From: Ruegeria pomeroyi
GTDB taxonomy: Bacteria; Pseudomonadota; Alphaproteobacteria; Rhodobacterales; Rhodobacteraceae
DNA length: 64,000 bases
Direction: 5' to 3'
Assembly: GCF_021405525.1 (NCBI RefSeq)
Contig: NZ_JAGQAG010000001.1
Span: 3,572,001 to 3,636,000, forward strand
Every line of letters starts with the position of its first letter. Position 1 is the first letter of the stretch. A program made the position numbers and the translations under genes. Under the pieces are notes generated by a model. That model was not told where the DNA came from and did not search any database. It was given only the letters and a program-made list of their open reading frames with translations. Positions 9,247-18,205 of the stretch are shown in pieces.

Positions 9247-9356
9247 TTCCTGTCCTCCATGGCTTTGTTGCTGATTTCGAAACTGACTGTTGATCGGGGC
9301 GGAAATTCATCGCGAATAAGGAAAATTCAGGGCGCAGGCCTTTTGTGGATACGGAA

Positions 9357-9417
9357 AAGGGGGCGCTGCCCCCGTCGCCTGCGGCGCCTCCCCCGGAGTA
9401 TTTTGGGCGAAATGAAG
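9357..9417 (+). repeat. Dispersed hairpin-AGTATTT repeat, copy 1
   Basis: A perfect hairpin (GGGGGC-GCT-GCCCCC, 9359-9373) is followed by a GC spacer and the tail CCCCCGGAGTATTTT, then GGCGAAATGAAG. Near-identical units lie at 12361, 22079 (inverted), 49061 (variant) and 56946. Confidence 0.8.
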
Positions 9418-9494
9418 GTGCAGCCATCTCTTTGCTTTGCCGTCGCGCAACCGGGTGCTAGATCGCGGATTGACAGGCACGCGGGAGGGCGACA

Positions 9495-10610
9495 ATGGAA
9501 CATGGCGATCACGGGACACCTCGGATGGGTGCCTTTCTGCATCTGCGCGGCAACGAGATCGACAAGGGCGACCCGGTGGCGCTGCCGCTGGTGCAAAGCT
9601 CAATGTATCACCTGCCGGGCGCGCCCGATGGCATCAACAGCTATGGCCGGGCGGATAATCCCACCTGGGTGGCGCTTGAACATGCGCTCGAGCATCTTGA
9701 GGGGGCGCCCTGCCGGGTGTTTCCCTCAGGCATGGGCGCGATTTCGGCCGCGCTGTTTGCCACGCTCAACGCTGGACAGCGCCTTTTGATCCCTGCGGAT
9801 GGCTATTATGTCACCCGGCTGCTGGCCGACCGTTACCTGCGGCCTTTGGGGGTGATTGTCGAGGAGCGGCCCACCACCGGCTTTGCCGAGGGCGGGTTTA
9901 GCGACATTGACGTGGTGTTTCTGGAGACGCCGTCCAATCCGGGGCTGGACCTGATCGACCTTGCCGCCGTCGCGGGCGCGGTGCGGGCAGCCGGTGGCAT
10001 CACCATCTGTGACAATACCACGATGACACCGCTGGGACAGCGGCCGCTGGATCTGGGCATCGACATCGTGGTCGCCTCGGACACCAAGGCGATGGGCGGC
10101 CATTCCGACCTGCTGCTGGGGCATGTGGCAAGCCGCGATGCCGGGCTGGTTCAGGCAGTGGAGGATTGGCGCCGCATCTCTGGCGCGATTCCGGGCCCGC
10201 ACGAGGCCTGGCTGCTGCATCGTGGGCTGGAGACGCTGGAGGTGAGGTTCGACCGCATGTGCCGAAACGCCGAAGCCCTGGCGCCGCGACTGGCCGAACA
10301 TCGGGCGGTGAGCGCCCTTCGTTATCCCGGTCTGCCGGGTGATCCGGCGCATAACCTGGCGCGGGCGCAGATGCAGCGGTTCGGCTTCCTGCTCTCGCTG
10401 GATCTGGGCAGCGAGGAGAAGGCGGAACGCTTCATCAACGGCTGCCCGCTTTTACGTCCGGCGACCTCGTTTGGCGGCGTGCACAGTTCGGCCGAGCGGC
10501 GCGCGCGCTGGGGCGACGCGGTGGCACCGGGATTCGTGCGCCTGTCAGTCGGCTGCGAGCCGGTCGAGGAGCTATGGCAGGCCCTGCGCGATGCGCTCGA
10601 TACGCTCTGA
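9495..10610 (+). CDS. Cys/Met metabolism PLP-dependent enzyme (cystathionine lyase type)
   Basis: This 371-aa enzyme belongs to the trans-sulfuration PLP family (MetB/MetC/MetZ). Visible hallmarks are the cofactor region SYGRADNPTWVALEHALEHLEG, the IVVASDTKAMGGHSD motif with the Schiff-base lysine, and the C-terminal SFGGVHSSAERR segment, which replaces the usual SLGG...ES substrate loop. The reaction (beta- or gamma-elimination on cystathionine or homocysteine) cannot be assigned from sequence alone. ATG follows GGAGGGCGACA. It appears to stand alone, its stop 2 nt from a convergent gene. Confidence 0.85.
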   Translation: MEHGDHGTPRMGAFLHLRGNEIDKGDPVALPLVQSSMYHLPGAPDGINSYGRADNPTWVALEHALEHLEGAPCRVFPSGMGAISAALFATLNAGQRLLIPADGYYVTRLLADRYLRPLGVIVEERPTTGFAEGGFSDIDVVFLETPSNPGLDLIDLAAVAGAVRAAGGITICDNTTMTPLGQRPLDLGIDIVVASDTKAMGGHSDLLLGHVASRDAGLVQAVEDWRRISGAIPGPHEAWLLHRGLETLEVRFDRMCRNAEALAPRLAEHRAVSALRYPGLPGDPAHNLARAQMQRFGFLLSLDLGSEEKAERFINGCPLLRPATSFGGVHSSAERRARWGDAVAPGFVRLSVGCEPVEELWQALRDALDTL

Positions 10611-10612
10611 AA

Positions 10613-10996
10613 TCAGGCTTTCGGCTCTCGCAGGCTCTTGAACACATAGATCGGCAGCAGGATGCCGGCGATGAGCGCACCGAGCCAGACAAGCAGGGTC
10701 GCGGCCAGCAGGTTCGAGATCCCGCCCACGATCAGGCCCGAGGTCACCAGTTCGGTGACCAGAAGGCCGACGAAGATGACCACCAGCGAGATCCCGCCCT
10801 GAAGCGCGGGCAGGTTGCGCGCGCTCAGGCGGCGGATCAGTGGTTCGGCCAGGGCCTGGATCAGACTGAAGACGATGACCACGACAATCAGCGACAGCGG
10901 CGCGATGGAGAATCCGTCGAGCAGCAGCGCGGCAAGCAGCAGTCCAATGGCATTGCCGGCCAGAAGCGCGGCGATCGAAAGCAGGCGTCGGGACAT
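10613..10996 (-). CDS. Four-helix inner-membrane protein, phage-holin 4 / DUF360-like
   Basis: A 127-aa protein with four hydrophobic segments (about residues 5-25, 30-50, 65-85, 93-115). It resembles the small membrane family once annotated as phage holin 4; the function is unknown and no phage genes are nearby. The start at 10996 has AAGAGG 7 nt upstream, better than the longer frame from 11020. Confidence 0.65.
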   Translation of the reverse strand: MSRRLLSIAALLAGNAIGLLLAALLLDGFSIAPLSLIVVVIVFSLIQALAEPLIRRLSARNLPALQGGISLVVIFVGLLVTELVTSGLIVGGISNLLAATLLVWLGALIAGILLPIYVFKSLREPKA

Positions 10997-11060
10997 GGCG
11001 AACCTCTTGAAGCTAGTCACCCGAGCCTAGCCTATCACCCGCGTGAAATCACCACGGGAA

Positions 11061-12242
11061 TCAAAGCCCCGTCTCGGCCTCGATCTGCTTTTTCGACTTG
11101 CGCGCCCGTTCGGTGGCCGATTTGAGCTGCCCACAGGCGGCCATGATATCGTCACCGCGCGTCTTGCGGATCGGCGCGGCATAGCCCGCCTGATAGATGA
11201 TGTTGGCAAATGCCCGAATGCGGTTGTTTGACGACCGCTTGTAGGGTGCGCCAGGCCATTCGTTGAACGGGATCAGGTTGATCTTGGCCGGGATCTTGTG
11301 CCGCTTGATATGGTCGAGCAGGCGATGGGCATCCGCGTCGCTGTCATTCACGCCGTCCAGCATCACGTATTCGAACGTGATCCGCTCGGAATTCGAGGCT
11401 TTGGGATAGGCGGCCAGCGCAGAGAGCAGTTCCTCAATGTTCCAACGCTTGTTGATCGGCACCAGCACATCGCGGGTCTCGTCGGTGGTGGCATGGAACG
11501 AGATCGCCAGCAGACAGCCGATTTCTTCGGCCGTACGCGCGATTTCGGGCACCACGCCGCTGGTCGACAGCGTGATCCGGCGGCGCGACAGCTGGATACC
11601 TTCGGGGTCCATCGCAATCTTCATCGCATCGCGCACGTTGTCGAAATTGTAGAGCGGCTCGCCCATGCCCATCAGCACGATGTTGCTGAGCAGGCGTGTT
11701 TCGTCCTTGGGCGCGCCCGGCACCGGCCATTCGCCCAGGTCGTCGCGCGCCATCATCACCTGGCCCACGATCTCGGCGGCGGTCAGGTTGCGCACCAGTT
11801 TCTGGGTGCCGGTATGGCAGAACGAGCAGGTCAGTGTGCAACCCACCTGCGACGAGATGCAAAGCGTGCCACGATCCTCTTCGGGGATATAGACCACCTC
11901 GACCTCATGCCCGCCGGCAATGCGGGCCAGGTACTTGCGGGTGCCGTCTTCGGACACCTGCCGGGTCACGACTTCGGGGATCTCGATGGTGAAATGCTCG
12001 GCCAGTTGCGCGCGATAGGCCTTGGCGAGGTTGGTCATCGCGTCGAAATCGCGCACGCCCCACTGATAGATCCACTGCCAGATCTGGCCCACCCGCATCT
12101 TGGCCTGTTTCTCGGGCGTACCGTGTTCGATCAACACCTCGCGCATCCGGTCGCGGGTCAGCCCGACCAGGTTGATCCTGCCTTCGGGCAGCTTGCGGGG
12201 GATGGTCACGACATCCTGGGTGATCGGTGCTTTGACGGACAT
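11061..12242 (-). CDS. rlmN: 23S rRNA (adenine-2503-C2) / tRNA-A37 methyltransferase
   Basis: A 393-aa radical SAM enzyme that methylates C2 of A2503 in 23S rRNA and A37 of some tRNAs. The 4Fe-4S cluster cysteines lie in [20 protein letters not shown] is the SAM-binding GGE-type motif, and the C-terminal methyl-carrier cysteine lies in [10 protein letters not shown]. The N-terminal helical RNA-binding domain ([22 protein letters not shown]) is intact. It is probably monocistronic; the gap upstream contains a dispersed repeat. Confidence 0.96.
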   Translation of the reverse strand: MSVKAPITQDVVTIPRKLPEGRINLVGLTRDRMREVLIEHGTPEKQAKMRVGQIWQWIYQWGVRDFDAMTNLAKAYRAQLAEHFTIEIPEVVTRQVSEDGTRKYLARIAGGHEVEVVYIPEEDRGTLCISSQVGCTLTCSFCHTGTQKLVRNLTAAEIVGQVMMARDDLGEWPVPGAPKDETRLLSNIVLMGMGEPLYNFDNVRDAMKIAMDPEGIQLSRRRITLSTSGVVPEIARTAEEIGCLLAISFHATTDETRDVLVPINKRWNIEELLSALAAYPKASNSERITFEYVMLDGVNDSDADAHRLLDHIKRHKIPAKINLIPFNEWPGAPYKRSSNNRIRAFANIIYQAGYAAPIRKTRGDDIMAACGQLKSATERARKSKKQIEAETGL

Positions 12243-12360
12243 GGGTGCACTCGGCGGCTGATGGGGTCTGAGGCGATGGATGCGCCTCTATATATGAAAG
12301 CGCGCGAAGATCAAAAGATTTCGCGCCGTCTTTGCCGCCGGTCGTTTGGGATGGTGCGGC

Positions 12361-12423
12361 AGGGGGCGCTGCCCCCATCGCGGCAGAGCCGCTCCCCCCG
12401 GAGTATTTTTGGCGAAATGAAGA
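12361..12423 (+). repeat. Dispersed hairpin-AGTATTT repeat, copy 2
   Basis: GGGGGC-GCT-GCCCCC hairpin (12362-12376), then ATCGCGGCAGAGCCGC and the tail CCCCCCGGAGTATTTTT with GGCGAAATGAAGAG. Same order and orientation as copy 1, between rlmN and the LprI-like gene. Confidence 0.8.
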
Positions 12424-12429
12424 GTTGAG

Positions 12430-12816
12430 TTACCGCGCCATCGCCATCAGGTCGCGGGTCCGGGCACGGCCCAGTTCGATATGACACGAGGTGATCGCGA
12501 TGCCGGTACCCGATCCGCCGCCAAAGCTGGCACCGACCGCATCGCAATGGGCGTCACGATAGACGGCCCAAGCCGATTGCGCGGCGTCGAGCGCGGGAAG
12601 TGCCACCTTGCGCCCTGTGACCTCGTCGAGTTCACCCGCCGAACCGCGGGCAATGTCGAGCGCGACGGCCAGCGCACCCTCGACACGATCTCTCATTTCG
12701 GAAACGCAGGCGCCAATCTCGACCTGGCTGCCCGCATCGCCGCATTCAAGCGCAGGATCGGCGGCGGACGCCAGCGGTGTCAGCGCAAGCACAAACGCGA
12801 ATTGAACCCGTCGCAT
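12430..12816 (-). CDS. Secreted LprI-like (DUF1311) protein
   Basis: A 128-aa protein with a signal peptide (MRRVQFAFVLALTPLASA, cleavage about residue 18). The mature part has the DUF1311/LprI pattern: four cysteines (ECGDAG, GACVSEM, AHCDAVG, TSCHIEL) and an AQSAWAVYRDAHC stretch. LprI-type proteins can inhibit lysozyme, but most are uncharacterised. The true start is 12816 (GAGGATGTGAT upstream); the frame continues upstream only as sequence antisense to neighbouring code. Confidence 0.75.
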   Translation of the reverse strand: MRRVQFAFVLALTPLASAADPALECGDAGSQVEIGACVSEMRDRVEGALAVALDIARGSAGELDEVTGRKVALPALDAAQSAWAVYRDAHCDAVGASFGGGSGTGIAITSCHIELGRARTRDLMAMAR

Positions 12817-12851
12817 ATCACATCCTCGTACACCAACCGACGGCGGGCCAC

Positions 12852-13391
12852 TTACCCGCCGCAGCGTTTCTCGGCATCTTCGACAGCTGCTGTAAAGCCC
12901 AGCAGCGAGAAGGTATCCTTGGTCTGGGTGCCGCGCGCCGAACGGGCAGTCAGCACCGCGTCGGTGCCGCGCTTCAACACCGCCACGATCTTGGCGTCGT
13001 CGGCGGCGGTTGCCGGCCAGGCCCATTCGCCCTCGGTGATCAGCTCGAACTCGGTGCCGCCCACGTTGAGATTGACCGTCGAGCCGGGCGCGAAAGGATA
13101 ACCGCCCGTAAAGGTGACCTGCCCTTTGACCCCGGCCTTGGGCCGGAAGAACACCATCAGCAGGATATCGCTGCGGCGCACCGAAACGACGCTGCCACCG
13201 CGGGTGTTCACGGTTTCCTTCGGCGCCGAAACGCTCCAGCATTCGGTCGGGTTGTCCTCGACGAAGACGCTCCAATCGGTCTTGGACGCGACCCGGTTTG
13301 TGCTTTCGCTTTGCTGCGCCGATACGCTGGTGGTGGCGGCCGTTGTGGCCAGACACAGGCCCGCAATCGCGCGGACAAGTTTCGATCCCAT
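12852..13391 (-). CDS. Invasion-associated locus B (IalB) family secreted protein
   Basis: A 179-aa protein with a clear signal peptide (cleavage near SVSAQQ, about residue 25). The mature part fits the IalB family (WSVFVEDNPTECWSVSAPKE, DDAKIVAVLKRGTDAVLTARSARGTQTKDTFSLLGF, a cysteine near each end). IalB of Bartonella aids erythrocyte invasion; in marine bacteria the role is unknown. GGAGGG lies about 9 nt before the ATG at 13391. It lies 35 nt upstream of the LprI-like gene, so the two small secreted proteins are probably one operon. Confidence 0.8.
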   Translation of the reverse strand: MGSKLVRAIAGLCLATTAATTSVSAQQSESTNRVASKTDWSVFVEDNPTECWSVSAPKETVNTRGGSVVSVRRSDILLMVFFRPKAGVKGQVTFTGGYPFAPGSTVNLNVGGTEFELITEGEWAWPATAADDAKIVAVLKRGTDAVLTARSARGTQTKDTFSLLGFTAAVEDAEKRCGG

Positions 13392-13572
13392 CTGTTCAGC
13401 CCTCCAGCTGACCTCTACCTCAATTCCATCACAGGATGCATTCGCGGAGTTTTGCCGATCCGTCTGGCTTGCGCATCCTGTCGATTGCCGACATAGACAC
13501 ATTAACGCAGATTTCGCCACGGACGAAAGGGCGATTGGCGAGAATTCGCGCAGATTTCTATTGGGGGACAGG

Positions 13573-14571
13573 ATGACGCGACCGGTACCGATGGCCGAAC
13601 TCTGGCGCGGTGCGCTGCTTGAAAGCGTACATATGGGGCATGCAGTGGTTTGCGACAGCAGCGGCCAGGTGGTGCGCAGCTGGGGCGATCCAGGGCTGGT
13701 GATGTATCCGCGCTCGTCCTCGAAGATGATCCAGGCGCTGCCGCTGCTGTCCTCGGGAGCGGCGGCCAAATACGGGCTGGGCACCGAGCAGATGGCGCTG
13801 GCCTGCGCCTCGCATAACGGGGCGGCGATCCATACCCATCGGGTGAATGATTGGCTTGGACAGCTGGGGTTGGGCGACGGCGACCTGCGCTGTGGCCCGC
13901 AGGATCCCGATGACCGGCCCGAGCATGAGCGGCTGATCCGCGCCTATGAGAGCCCCTGTCAGGTGCATAACAATTGCTCCGGCAAACATGCGGGCTTTCT
14001 GACGCTGGGGCGCCATCTGGAGGCCGGACCCGAGTACCACGAGATCGACCACCCGGTGCAGCAGGCCGCCTTGGCCGCTTTTGAAGAGGTCACAGGCGAA
14101 GCCAGCCCGGGCTATGGGATCGACGGCTGTTCCGCCCCCAACTTTGCCACCAGCCTGACGGGACTGGCGCGCGCCATGGCTTGGTTCGCCTCGGCCCGCG
14201 ACCGCTCTGACCGGCAAAGCCAGGCGGCCGCTCAGCTGACCGAAGCCATGATGAAACACCCCGAACTGGTCGCAGGCGAAGGCCGCGCCTGTACCGAGCT
14301 GATGCGTGCCATGGGTGGGCGCGTGGCGATCAAGACCGGGGCCGAGGCGGTGTTTGTCGCCATCCTGCCCGAACAGCGTCTGGGCGTGGCGTTGAAGATC
14401 ACCGACGGCGCCACAAGGGCCAGCGAATGCGCGATTGCGGCCATACTCGTCGGTCTCGGCGTGCTGGACCCCGCGCACCCGGCCACCCGCAAGCGGCTGG
14501 GTGCGCCGATCCTGAACCGGCGCGGCATCGACTGCGGCAGCATCCGCGCAACGGCCGAGCTGCGGTTCTGA
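13573..14571 (+). CDS. Asparaginase family protein (L-asparaginase II type, PF06089-like)
   Basis: A 332-aa cytosolic protein of the thermolabile rhizobial-type asparaginase family. Visible landmarks are YPRSSSKMIQALPLL, the ACASHNGAAIHTHRV block, VHNNCSGKHAGFL with the conserved cysteine and SGKH motif, and GYGIDGCSAPNFATSL. It differs from the classical E. coli AnsA/AnsB fold. It is presumed to hydrolyse asparagine to aspartate and ammonia. The start at 13573 follows GGGGGACAGG. Unlinked to its neighbours; its stop lies 6 nt from the convergent YciI gene. Confidence 0.85.
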   Translation: MTRPVPMAELWRGALLESVHMGHAVVCDSSGQVVRSWGDPGLVMYPRSSSKMIQALPLLSSGAAAKYGLGTEQMALACASHNGAAIHTHRVNDWLGQLGLGDGDLRCGPQDPDDRPEHERLIRAYESPCQVHNNCSGKHAGFLTLGRHLEAGPEYHEIDHPVQQAALAAFEEVTGEASPGYGIDGCSAPNFATSLTGLARAMAWFASARDRSDRQSQAAAQLTEAMMKHPELVAGEGRACTELMRAMGGRVAIKTGAEAVFVAILPEQRLGVALKITDGATRASECAIAAILVGLGVLDPAHPATRKRLGAPILNRRGIDCGSIRATAELRF

Positions 14572-14577
14572 CGCCGA

Positions 14578-14892
14578 TCACATCTCGATGATCTCGGCCA
14601 CCTCGACGGTGCCGTTGCCCGACACCACCATCGGGCAACCCCTGGCCATGTCGGTCGCGGCACCGATATCGGCGGCGCGCACCACGGTATAGCCCGAGAG
14701 CGGATTGGCGCCACCATTGTCGGCCACGCCTGCGGCGCTGACCGTCTTGGACTGGCCAACCGGGTTGCCCGGGATCACGACCGCATCACCCATGGCGCCG
14801 AACCAGACCTGCCATGCGGCCATGACCTCGGCGCCTTCCTCGGGCGTTTCGGGCGTCTTGCCGCCATGATAGGCAAAGATGAAATCAGGCAT
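14578..14892 (-). CDS. YciI-like protein
   Basis: A 104-aa single-domain alpha/beta protein of the YCII-related, dimeric ferredoxin-like group (FIFAYHGG; WQVWFGAMGDAVVIPGNPVG; GYTVVRAADIGAATDMARGCPMV). Relatives found beside ECF sigma factors or SRPBCC proteins have unknown reactions. It is the third gene of a likely ArsR-SRPBCC-YciI operon, 36 nt after the SRPBCC gene. Confidence 0.75.
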   Translation of the reverse strand: MPDFIFAYHGGKTPETPEEGAEVMAAWQVWFGAMGDAVVIPGNPVGQSKTVSAAGVADNGGANPLSGYTVVRAADIGAATDMARGCPMVVSGNGTVEVAEIIEM

Positions 14893-14928
14893 GTCGCGTT
14901 CCTTTCCTTTGGTTGAAAAACATCAGGA

Positions 14929-15363
14929 TCAGGCGAGTTCCGCCGCAAGCTTGCGCAACGACGAAGTCCAGCCCGCCTCGTGACGCAGACTCATCTCGTC
15001 ATCGCCCAGTTCGCGGTGGTCCAGGATCAATCGCGCACCCTTGGCGCAGGGTTCGACGATAAACATGACATGGCTTTCCGGCCCACGGCGGTCGTCATCG
15101 TCATGCCAGCCCCAGGTGAAGCCCACGGATTGCGGCGGTTTCACATGGGTAACATGGCCCGAGACCTTGTAGCGGTCGCCCGCGCCATTCACCATGACCG
15201 AGAACCAGGGTCCCAGCCGGGTGAAATCGAGGTCGTGCTGATCGGCGGGCACATGTAGCCCCTCGGGCCCCCACCATTGCAGCAGTTTCGCGCCATCACT
15301 GACCCAGGCGAACAGGGCCTCGGGCGTGACGGCGAATTCGCGTTCCAGTCTCAGGTCGGCCAT
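14929..15363 (-). CDS. SRPBCC / AHSA1-type protein
   Basis: A 144-aa START-like hydrophobic-pocket protein of the Aha1 C-terminal family (EREFAVTPEALFAWVSDGAKLLQWWGPEGLHV, VGFTWGWHDDD, LILDHRELGDDEMSLRHEAGWTSSLRKLAAEL). Such proteins sit beside ArsR regulators in many bacteria and may bind small hydrophobic ligands. Its start overlaps the end of the ArsR gene by 13 nt, a sign of translational coupling. Confidence 0.85.
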   Translation of the reverse strand: MADLRLEREFAVTPEALFAWVSDGAKLLQWWGPEGLHVPADQHDLDFTRLGPWFSVMVNGAGDRYKVSGHVTHVKPPQSVGFTWGWHDDDDRRGPESHVMFIVEPCAKGARLILDHRELGDDEMSLRHEAGWTSSLRKLAAELA

Positions 15364-15680
15364 GTCTTGTCGCTTTCAATTGCGGCGGCCAGCCTGTCCA
15401 GGCTGCCCTCCCAGAAGGTGCGTTTCGAGATCGTCCAGTCGGCAATCGCGCGCAGCCCCTCGGGCGCCACCGAGTATAGCCGCTGGGTGCCATTGATACG
15501 CTGGCGAACCAGCCCGGCCTCGCGCAGCAACTTCAGATGGCGCGAGATGGCAGCGCCCGACATGCCCTTACCCTCGACCAGATCACCGGCGGGCATTTCG
15601 CCCTCGGCCATCAGTTGTTCGACGATGGCGAAACGGGTCGGGTCGGACAAAGCCGAGAAGGCGGCCAGAAGCTGAGTCAT
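15351..15680 (-). CDS. ArsR-family winged-helix transcriptional regulator
   Basis: A 109-aa regulator with the ArsR winged-helix fold (LLAAFSALSDPTRFAIVEQLMAEGEMPAGDLVEGKGMSGAAISRHLKLLREAGLVRQRINGTQRLYSV). There is no cysteine-based metal site, so it belongs to the non-metal branch that pairs with SRPBCC proteins. It heads the three-gene operon and probably regulates it. The upstream bases 15685-15715 are AT-rich (ATTATTTAACTATTAGGTTAATAAT), an imperfect inverted repeat that could be its operator. Confidence 0.88.
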   Translation of the reverse strand: MTQLLAAFSALSDPTRFAIVEQLMAEGEMPAGDLVEGKGMSGAAISRHLKLLREAGLVRQRINGTQRLYSVAPEGLRAIADWTISKRTFWEGSLDRLAAAIESDKTWPT

Positions 15681-15684
15681 GGTC

Positions 15685-15711
15685 GCATTATTTAACTATT
15701 AGGTTAATAAT
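15685..15711. promoter_or_regulatory. AT-rich inverted repeat upstream of arsR-type gene
   Basis: Imperfect dyad with half-sites ATTATTTAAC and GGTTAATAAT just upstream of the ArsR start, in otherwise GC-rich DNA. This is the usual form and place of an ArsR operator; binding is inferred. Confidence 0.5.
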
Positions 15712-15723
15712 GCAAGCGGAAGA

Positions 15724-16602
15724 TCAGCCCGTCACGAAATCCGCCCGCGCATAGCCCTGAACAAAAAGCAGCGCCGTCAGGTCGCCGTGGTTGATGCGTA
15801 CCTCGCATTGAGCCGCGACCGAAGGTTTGGCGTGCAGGGCAACGCCGGTGCCAGCACGGCCCAGCATGCCCAGATCATTGGCGCCGTCGCCCACCGCGAT
15901 CACATCCTGTTCGGACAGGCCCAAACGTGCCGTGATCTGCTCCAGCGCGTCGACCTTGGCCTGACGGCCCAGGATCGGACGGCCCACATCGCCGGTCAGC
16001 TTGCCATCAGCCGCCAACAGCGTATTGGCGCGGTTCTCGTCAAAGCCCAGCTGCGCCGCCACCTGCGCGGTAAAGGCGGTGAACCCGCCCGAGACCAGCG
16101 CCGCATAACCACCATTGGCACGCATCGTCGCCACCAGTGCCCGCCCGCCCGGCATCAGGCTGATGCGCGTGTCGAGCACATGGCCGATCACCGCCTCGTC
16201 CAGCCCGCGCAACAGGCCCACACGCTCGAGCAGCGCGCCCTCGAAATCCAATTCGCCGTTCATCGCGCGGGCGGTGATCTCCTTGACCCGCTCGCCAACA
16301 CCGGCCTCGTCGGCCAGTTCGTCGATGCATTCCTGCTGGATCATGGTGCTGTCCATATCCGCCAGCAGCATCCGCTTTCTGCGACCCTCGGCAGGCTGCA
16401 CCACCAGATCTACGCCCAACGCCTGCAGATCGTCCCAGACCTGCCAGCGATTGTCGGGAAGGGCTGAAAGCGTGAATTCGGCTGCTTCATCGGGGCTCAG
16501 CCAGACCGCATCGCCACCGCCCCAGGCGTTGCGCAGCGCATCGACCAGCGCCGGGTCGAGACGGGCAATGGAGGGGTTGGTCAACAGCGTGGCGACATAC
16601 AT
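15724..16602 (-). CDS. serB: Phosphoserine phosphatase
   Basis: A 292-aa HAD-superfamily enzyme that hydrolyses O-phosphoserine, the last step of serine synthesis. Motif I is DMDST in LLADMDSTMIQQECIDELAD, motif II is SGGFTAF, and motif III is AVGDGANDLGML with a preceding lysine (RQAKVDAL). An N-terminal region of about 75 residues precedes the HAD core, as in proteobacterial SerB. The start at 16602 has AAGGAG 6 nt upstream. It is divergent from serC-serA, which supply the two earlier steps. Confidence 0.95.
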   Translation of the reverse strand: MYVATLLTNPSIARLDPALVDALRNAWGGGDAVWLSPDEAAEFTLSALPDNRWQVWDDLQALGVDLVVQPAEGRRKRMLLADMDSTMIQQECIDELADEAGVGERVKEITARAMNGELDFEGALLERVGLLRGLDEAVIGHVLDTRISLMPGGRALVATMRANGGYAALVSGGFTAFTAQVAAQLGFDENRANTLLAADGKLTGDVGRPILGRQAKVDALEQITARLGLSEQDVIAVGDGANDLGMLGRAGTGVALHAKPSVAAQCEVRINHGDLTALLFVQGYARADFVTG

Positions 16603-16964
16603 GGGGCATCTCCTTTGGGTCGGAACCGCCATAGCGCAGGTACGAAATCTCTGCCAGCCCCACCCAAGCTAACGCCCCGCGCCACAGCCCGTCCCTTACC
16701 CGACGCGCTCGCACCCATTAACCCTCTGTAAAGAATTGAATATCTCACCCCGCCCTGAATGTCACATCCAGGCGCCGTACCCTGGCACAGGATTTCCTTA
16801 CTGCGAAACGCAAGTTTCCGATCGTAGTCGCAAAGGTCGCAATCAAATGCCAAAGCGGCGATTTTCGACATCTATTTCGCTTGCGTGCCGCAGTGCGGCG
16901 GACTAGCTGTTGGGGTGGGACACCCCTCCCCAACGAGGGGCGTATATCTGTAAGGGTAACACCA
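16603..16964. other. serB-serC divergent intergenic region
   Basis: A 362-nt gap holding the promoters of serB (minus) and serC (plus). The left 270 nt show no convincing gene; short open frames there overlap both neighbours and have no family features. The right 80 nt are a structured serC leader, listed separately. Confidence 0.7.
16882..16945 (+). ncRNA. Structured serC 5' leader (candidate serC RNA motif)
   Basis: Two structured blocks precede serC. The first is a hairpin GCCGC-AGT-GCGGC (16887-16899). The second has competing pairings: GGGGTG with CACCCC (16912-16917/16921-16926), GTTGGGG with CCCCAAC (16909-16915/16928-16934) and CCCC with GGGG (16928-16931/16937-16940). A conserved serC RNA motif is known upstream of alphaproteobacterial serC operons. 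I place this leader there by position and form, not by covariance. Confidence 0.55.
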
Positions 16965-18119
16965 ATGACTATCGACCAACCGGCAACGCGGCCGGCCAAT
17001 CCGCGGTTCTCTTCTGGCCCCTGTGCCAAACCCCCCGTTTTTGATGTCTCCAAGCTTGCCGGTGCCGCGCTGGGTCGCTCGCATCGTGCCGCCATCGGCA
17101 AGGACAAGCTGAAGGCCGCCATCGAAGGCACGCGCGAGATTCTGGGCATCCCCGCCGACTATCGCATCGGCATCGTTCCCGCCTCGGACACGGGCGCCGT
17201 CGAGATGGCACTCTGGTCGCTCTTGGGCGCCCGCAAGGTCGAGATGCTGGCCTGGGAGAGCTTTGGCGCCGGCTGGGTCACCGATGTGGTGAAGCAGCTG
17301 AAACTGGATGCCGAGGTCAAGACCGCCGAATACGGCCAGATCGTCGATCTGGCGTCGGTGGATTTCGACAATGACGTCGTGTTCACCTGGAACGGCACCA
17401 CCTCGGGCGTGCGCGTGCCGAATGGCGACTGGATCGCCGCCGACCGTCAGGGCCTGACCATCTGCGACGCCACCAGCGCCGCCTTTGCCATGGACCTGCC
17501 CTGGGACAAGCTGGATGTGACCACCTTCAGCTGGCAGAAAGTGCTGGGCGGTGAGGCCGCGCATGGCATGATCGTGCTGAGCCCGCGCGCGGTGGAACGG
17601 CTGGAAAGCTACACTCCCGCATGGCCGCTGCCCAAGATTTTCCGCATGACCAAGGGCGGCAAGCTGATCGAAGGCATCTTCAAGGGCGAAACGATCAACA
17701 CGCCATCGATGCTGGCGGTCGAGGATTACCTGCTGGCGCTCGACTGGGCGCGTTCCGTCGGTGGCCTGAAGGGTCTGATCGCGCGGGCCGATACCAACGC
17801 GCAGGCAATCTTCGATTTCTGCGAGGCACATGACTGGATCGCCAACCTGGCCGAGGATGCAGCCACGCGATCCAATACCAGCGTCTGCCTGAAATTCACC
17901 GATGCCCGCATTCAGGATGGCGCAGCGTTTGCCAAGGCGGTTGCCAAACGGCTGGAGGCCGAAGGTGTGGCGCTGGATATCGGCGCCTATCGCGACGCGC
18001 CCGCAGGCTTGCGCATCTGGTGCGGTGGCACGGTCGAAACCTCGGATGTGGCGGCGGTGTTGCCCTGGCTCGCCTGGGCCTTCGAGGTCGAAATCGTCGC
18101 GCAAGCGCAAGCCGCATAA
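16965..18119 (+). CDS. serC: Phosphoserine aminotransferase
   Basis: A 384-aa PLP aminotransferase that converts 3-phosphohydroxypyruvate and glutamate to phosphoserine; it may also serve pyridoxal synthesis. The N-terminus is characteristic ([16 protein letters not shown]). The PLP lysine lies in [17 protein letters not shown], and [18 protein letters not shown] is the cofactor loop. Alphaproteobacterial SerC proteins are of this longer class. The start at 16965 follows TAAGGGTAAC. It is first in an operon with serA, 86 nt downstream. Confidence 0.95.
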   Translation: MTIDQPATRPANPRFSSGPCAKPPVFDVSKLAGAALGRSHRAAIGKDKLKAAIEGTREILGIPADYRIGIVPASDTGAVEMALWSLLGARKVEMLAWESFGAGWVTDVVKQLKLDAEVKTAEYGQIVDLASVDFDNDVVFTWNGTTSGVRVPNGDWIAADRQGLTICDATSAAFAMDLPWDKLDVTTFSWQKVLGGEAAHGMIVLSPRAVERLESYTPAWPLPKIFRMTKGGKLIEGIFKGETINTPSMLAVEDYLLALDWARSVGGLKGLIARADTNAQAIFDFCEAHDWIANLAEDAATRSNTSVCLKFTDARIQDGAAFAKAVAKRLEAEGVALDIGAYRDAPAGLRIWCGGTVETSDVAAVLPWLAWAFEVEIVAQAQAA

Positions 18120-18124
18120 TCGCC

Positions 18125-18169
18125 CCCACCCTTGCAGGTGTCCTCGTCAAGAGGGTCCCCAAGGGTGGG
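18125..18169 (+). promoter_or_regulatory. Long intergenic hairpin between serC and serA
   Basis: A perfect 10-bp stem (CCCACCCTTG 18125-18134 with CAAGGGTGGG 18160-18169) encloses a smaller CCTC-GTCAA-GAGG hairpin (18142-18154). No U-run follows, so it is unlikely to be a simple terminator. It may stabilise or process the serCA messenger. Confidence 0.55.
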
Positions 18170-18205
18170 CAGAGCATTGTATTCCCCTGCAAAGGACCAG
18201 CAGAC

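Noticed and set aside
10613-10996. Prophage holin
   Set aside because: The family name is historical; no lysis, capsid or integrase genes are nearby.
12430-13356. One 308-aa minus-strand protein
   Set aside because: Only the last 128 residues are real, with a signal peptide and DUF1311 pattern; the front is an out-of-frame shadow of the IalB gene.
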